Below are positions 41,402 through 44,038 of a stretch of DNA of 44,038 nt, piece after piece. The stretch is from assembly GCA_001780895.1 (NCBI GenBank), contig MFJJ01000033.1:1-44038 (forward strand). Reading direction: 5' to 3'. The stretch's first letter is position 1. Each line of letters begins with the position of its first letter. Source of the DNA: Candidatus Gottesmanbacteria bacterium RIFCSPHIGHO2_01_FULL_46_14 (GTDB taxonomy: Bacteria > Patescibacteriota > Microgenomatia > UBA10105 > UBA927). The translations under genes were made by a program, and so were the position numbers. The notes below the pieces were generated by a model. The model made no database searches, was not told the DNA's origin, and saw nothing but the letters and a program-made list of their open reading frames with translations.

Positions 41402-41918
41402 GCTCGTTCTCATTTCTTTGCGAAAATTCCAGAATTTTTTGTAGCTCTTGTTGGATGTCGCCGGAGGATTTATCGATCATTGATTGGATGACTTGGAGAT
41501 GATATGGATATGCGTCGTGTGCAAGCTTCGTTATGTTTAGATCCAGGGAGTCAGTGGAATCGGCCACGACCTTGAGTGTGTTGACAAATAAGGTCATGTA
41601 GTTCTCTCCCCGAAATGCGGTGTGAAGTGCAAGCGGACCGTTACCCTTCTCCAGCACTTTCACAGCAGTTGTCAGTTCCCGATCAGCCAATGCAACGTAT
41701 TTGCGTGCTTTGGTATACGGATTGGGTGATAAAATGAGTGAAATCCTGTCCAGAGCTAGTCTGATTTTATAAAGCGGGCTATCGGGTAAAAGGTTTGTTT
41801 CTGGTGCTTGGTAAACAACCTGCGGTTGCACCGAAGGAACAGGTGAGGGAGAAATCTGTGCGTTGGCCTGGGATGAAACCGTCAGAAGAATGAAAAAAGC
41901 AGCAAATAATCGTTTCAT
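41367..41918 (-). CDS. Secreted DUF5667-like protein
   Basis: A 183-residue protein with a signal peptide (MKRLFAAFFILLTVSS, cleavage after ANA at residue 20) and a proline/serine-rich linker (SPSPVPSVQPQ). LLPDSPLYKIRLALDRISLIL is followed by helical sequence YTKARKYVALADRELTTAVKV. The LPDSPLY..K...D motif is the hallmark of DUF5667-like proteins. No membrane anchor follows. It is a second such gene in the window (see 23709), here as a single gene between a pyruvyl transferase and a large PMT-like gene. Function unknown; a structural or binding role at the cell surface is possible. Confidence 0.77.
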   Translation of the reverse strand: MKRLFAAFFILLTVSSQANAQISPSPVPSVQPQVVYQAPETNLLPDSPLYKIRLALDRISLILSPNPYTKARKYVALADRELTTAVKVLEKGNGPLALHTAFRGENYMTLFVNTLKVVADSTDSLDLNITKLAHDAYPYHLQVIQSMIDKSSGDIQQELQKILEFSQRNENELNILEAEYSLQ

Positions 41919-41921
41919 AGA

Positions 41922-41950
41922 TGAACACTATCACAAAAATATTCTATAAT
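41922..41950 (+). promoter_or_regulatory. Candidate promoter for the gene at 41987
   Basis: TGAACA (4 of 6 to the -35 consensus) and a perfect TATAAT at 41945-41950 are separated by 17 bp. The start would be near 41957, giving a leader of about 30 nt without an obvious Shine-Dalgarno. This supports starting the gene at 41987 rather than at the track's 41921. Confidence 0.5.
41927..41935 (-). promoter_or_regulatory. Candidate extended -10 for the DUF5667-like gene
   Basis: The minus strand reads TGTGATAGT (TGn plus GATAGT, 4 of 6) 8 nt before the ATG at 41918. A TTGATT 15 bp further upstream may be the -35. The spacing again predicts almost no leader. Confidence 0.35.
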
Positions 41951-41986
41951 CAAGCACCAGTTGGGTATATCCTTTCCCAAATATAC

Positions 41987-43966
41987 ATGAAAAGCAACCG
42001 AATGACACTATCTATACTTTTGGCGGTGGTATTTTTTGGAATTGGGCTCTCTAGTTTGCCCCACTATGGAGTGAATTGGGATGAACCGGTGCATTTTGGT
42101 CGAGGACAAGCGATACTTCATTATTTTTTTACCGGGAAAAAAGACTATGCTGATTTGGAAAAATTCCAGCCGGCGAGGAGAAGTTTTTATCAGAGCGAGG
42201 CATATACGTTTAACTTTTTTGAAAAAAAATTTACAGCCGCTGACCCTTTGACCGTTGGCGGCCACCCACCCTTGAGTGGTTTTTTGGCAACAATATCGAA
42301 TGTAATTTTTTACCAAAAATTGGGAATTTTGGGAGATATCGAAGCATATCATTTGTATGGTGTATTTGTTTCAGCGGTGTTTATTGGAATTATCTTTTAT
42401 TTTGTTCACGATATTTATGGGCCTTTCATAGCAATGGTTGCTACAATTTCTTTGATGACGTATCCGCTTTTTTTGGGAGAAAGCCGTTTTAATATCAAAG
42501 ATCCACCAGAGGCATGTTATTTCGGTATCACGTTAATTTGTTTTTACTATACTGTCGTGAGAAACAGACCGGGATGGATACTTTTCACAGCTATCTTTTT
42601 TGGATTAGGATTGGCGACTAAGCTCAATATTGTGTTTGCGTTACCCATTATGTTTTTTTGGGCCGTCGTCGTGGGTAGAAGAATATTACCCCGTTGGATT
42701 TTTGTAGTTCCTTTGATTGGAGCAGTAATTTTTTTCGTCGCTTGGCCGATGTTGTGGATGGATCCAGTGAGCCGAATCCTAAAAGTATTTGAGTACTATA
42801 CATCAATTGGGACTAATGCTGGTTTTGATCCGCGGTATTTGACCATTTTCCGTTTTAATACGTACGCGTTGCAATGGATTCTCTATACGACACCCGTAGG
42901 CACATTATTTTTTAGTTTCTTGGGTATATTTTATGCAGTACGAAGCGTAAAAAAAGATAAAAATAAACTTTCGCTCCTACTTCTCTTGTGGTTTTTCGTT
43001 CCGCTCGCAAGAGTTACCGTTCCTAACGCCAATATCTACGGCGGCGTCCGGCAGATCATGGAGTACATCCCCCCCATGGCTATCCTTGCGGGGATAGGAG
43101 CAGGATTTTTGATAAAAATATATAAAAATTATAGTTTTTTACTTCAAATCCTCATTCTTCTCTCGTTTGTCCCCATCACCCTCAAGATGATCTCCATGTA
43201 TCCCAACGAGAGTGTATACTTTAATCCATTAATAGGTGGGCTGAAGGGAGCTAAAGAGCGCAACATTCCTGGTTGGGGCAATTCTCTCGGGAGCACGTAC
43301 CGGCAGGGAATCAGATGGATCAATACCTACGCCCAGCGGGAGGCGAAGATTGCTACTCTTTTTGGCCTTCGTAGTAATATTGCTCTTACTGACATCCGAG
43401 CAGATATCGAGTTTGAAAGTCAATTTCGTAGCGGAATCATGCGTCAAGGAGAATACATCATTGGACCCACACATGAAGGAAGTCAAGAAGACTCATATCT
43501 GTATAAATATCTTGAACGCTTTCTTGAACCTGCCTATCAACTTAAGGCACAAGGGGTGCCTATTCTCAAGGTGTGGAAAAATGATCTCGCGCATACCAAA
43601 GAGGATTACCAAAATGAAAAAAAAATCATAGGGGCACCATCGTATTCCCAAAACGGGAAAACACTCATTGTTGATGCAGGCAGTTTGGTTAAGTTTACCA
43701 AAGTAGATATACGATACCCTCCCTCCTCTTGCTTACCGCCGAGAGAGGGTTATATTGAATATTCGACTGATGGAGAGCGCTGGTCGCGAGAAGGAAATGA
43801 TCTGGCCCACCGCCCCATCCCTTTTTGGTTTCAAACCGAACCCGATCCTGGGACGTTTCAGTTTTTGTTTGCAGCGGAACCCGCCCGTTATATCCAATTT
43901 GTTAACATAGATCCAAGCTCGTGTTTGTTTAAAAAACCGTTGCATGTGACTATCTCATATTTATGA
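41987..43966 (+). CDS. Large PMT-like membrane glycosyltransferase (type E) with an F5/8C-like C-terminus
   Basis: The ATG at 41987 gives 659 residues. It aligns with the 38137 protein from its first residues, and a TATAAT at 41945 lies downstream of the track start at 41921. YGVNWDEPVHFGRGQ (Asp32-Glu33), GHPPLSGFLATISNVIFYQK and RFNIKDPPEACYFGI are the PMT-like motifs. The C-terminal ~120 residues, with GYIEYSTDGERWSREG and FLFAAEPARYIQFVNI, resemble an F5/8 type C (discoidin-like) carbohydrate-binding fold, probably extracytoplasmic. A 207-bp block is near-identical in DNA to the paralog at 38137. It ends in an ATGA overlap with the next gene. Confidence 0.83.
   Translation: MKSNRMTLSILLAVVFFGIGLSSLPHYGVNWDEPVHFGRGQAILHYFFTGKKDYADLEKFQPARRSFYQSEAYTFNFFEKKFTAADPLTVGGHPPLSGFLATISNVIFYQKLGILGDIEAYHLYGVFVSAVFIGIIFYFVHDIYGPFIAMVATISLMTYPLFLGESRFNIKDPPEACYFGITLICFYYTVVRNRPGWILFTAIFFGLGLATKLNIVFALPIMFFWAVVVGRRILPRWIFVVPLIGAVIFFVAWPMLWMDPVSRILKVFEYYTSIGTNAGFDPRYLTIFRFNTYALQWILYTTPVGTLFFSFLGIFYAVRSVKKDKNKLSLLLLLWFFVPLARVTVPNANIYGGVRQIMEYIPPMAILAGIGAGFLIKIYKNYSFLLQILILLSFVPITLKMISMYPNESVYFNPLIGGLKGAKERNIPGWGNSLGSTYRQGIRWINTYAQREAKIATLFGLRSNIALTDIRADIEFESQFRSGIMRQGEYIIGPTHEGSQEDSYLYKYLERFLEPAYQLKAQGVPILKVWKNDLAHTKEDYQNEKKIIGAPSYSQNGKTLIVDAGSLVKFTKVDIRYPPSSCLPPREGYIEYSTDGERWSREGNDLAHRPIPFWFQTEPDPGTFQFLFAAEPARYIQFVNIDPSSCLFKKPLHVTISYL
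43034..43240 (+). repeat. Intragenic block near-identical to 38866-39099
   Basis: Plus-strand partner of the inverted block in the 38137 gene. Identical runs include GGGGATAGGAGCAGGATTTT with its A/T-rich continuation, and CCATCACCCTCAAGATGATC. It encodes the VRQIMEYIPPMAILAGIGAG membrane segment and the NPLIGGLKGA approach. Confidence 0.75.
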
Positions 43967-44038
43967 AACGTTGGTGTCTGTTTTTAGGAATTATATTTAT
44001 GGGGGCGTACTGCTTGATAAATGTTCGCTCGCTATCTG
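43963..44038 (+). CDS. Start of a further gene, probably a membrane protein (truncated by the window)
   Basis: Too short for the ORF track. The ATG at 43963 overlaps the previous stop (ATGA), the usual coupling in this window, and the frame stays open to the last base (25 codons). The encoded MKRWCLFLGIIFMGAYCLIN is a basic residue plus hydrophobic segment, fitting a first membrane helix or a signal peptide. Neighbours suggest another membrane glycosyltransferase, but the family cannot be told. Confidence 0.55.
   Translation, partial: MKRWCLFLGIIFMGAYCLINVRSLS

Noticed and set aside
42008-42352. 114-residue minus-strand ORF
   Set aside because: Antisense shadow of the type E gene at 41987, with no start signal or recognisable motif.
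1-44038. UGA recoded as glycine (as in Gracilibacteria)
   Set aside because: TGA ends many genes at ATGA overlaps exactly where homologs end, so standard code 11 applies.

Overview
The window looks like part of a very compact bacterial genome, probably a Candidate Phyla Radiation (Patescibacteria) lineage such as Microgenomates. This is inference. It rests on the near absence of non-coding DNA (the largest gap is 68 bp), ATGA/TAATG start-stop overlaps at most gene junctions, scarce Shine-Dalgarno motifs, small secreted DUF5667-like proteins, and the kinds of GT39, YfhO and PTPS-related membrane proteins often seen in those genomes. TGA is used as an ordinary stop (in the ATGA overlaps), so UGA is not recoded to glycine. 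I saw no rRNA, tRNA, CRISPR array, transposase or integrase, and no stretch over 300 bp lacks a gene.

Layout. 1-2760 (+): the end of a YfhO-like gene overlapping a GT39-like gene. 2693-4312 (-): GT39-like. 4281-5795 (+): a second GT39-like type. 5786-11050 (-): PTPS-related, YfhO-like and GT39-like genes, transcribed in that order. 11052-35958 (+): an uninterrupted run of 22 genes, with at most 3 bp between neighbours. Its first half is mostly multi-spanning glycosyltransferases of the GT-C type, plus one SDR epimerase. Its second half adds cytoplasmic GT2 and GT4 glycosyltransferases, a methyltransferase, a secreted DUF5667-like protein and a Wzx-like flippase. 35921-40203 (-): two large GT-C proteins with C-terminal beta-rich modules. 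40238-41401 (+): polysaccharide pyruvyl transferase. 41367-41918 (-): a second secreted DUF5667-like protein. 41987-44038 (+): another large GT-C protein and the start of a further gene.

How the genes could work together (inference). Polyprenyl-phosphate sugar synthases of the DPM1 type (the GT2 genes at 30193, 30882 and 32817) would make lipid-linked sugar donors. Cytoplasmic GT4 and GT2 enzymes would build an oligosaccharide that the flippase exports. About 21 GT-C-type membrane proteins would then add sugars to lipids, proteins or polysaccharide on the outer face of the membrane. The SDR, the methyltransferase and the pyruvyl transferase would supply or decorate sugars. No initiating phosphoglycosyltransferase, chain-length regulator or export channel is visible.

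Most notable observations: the density and subfamily structure of the GT-C array; a duplicated, inverted YfhO-GT39 gene pair; a 69-bp palindromic repeat inserted exactly in frame inside a GT2 gene; very tight divergent starts with -10 elements placed for leaderless or nearly leaderless mRNAs; and a patch of about 90% nucleotide identity shared by two otherwise divergent paralogs on opposite strands.
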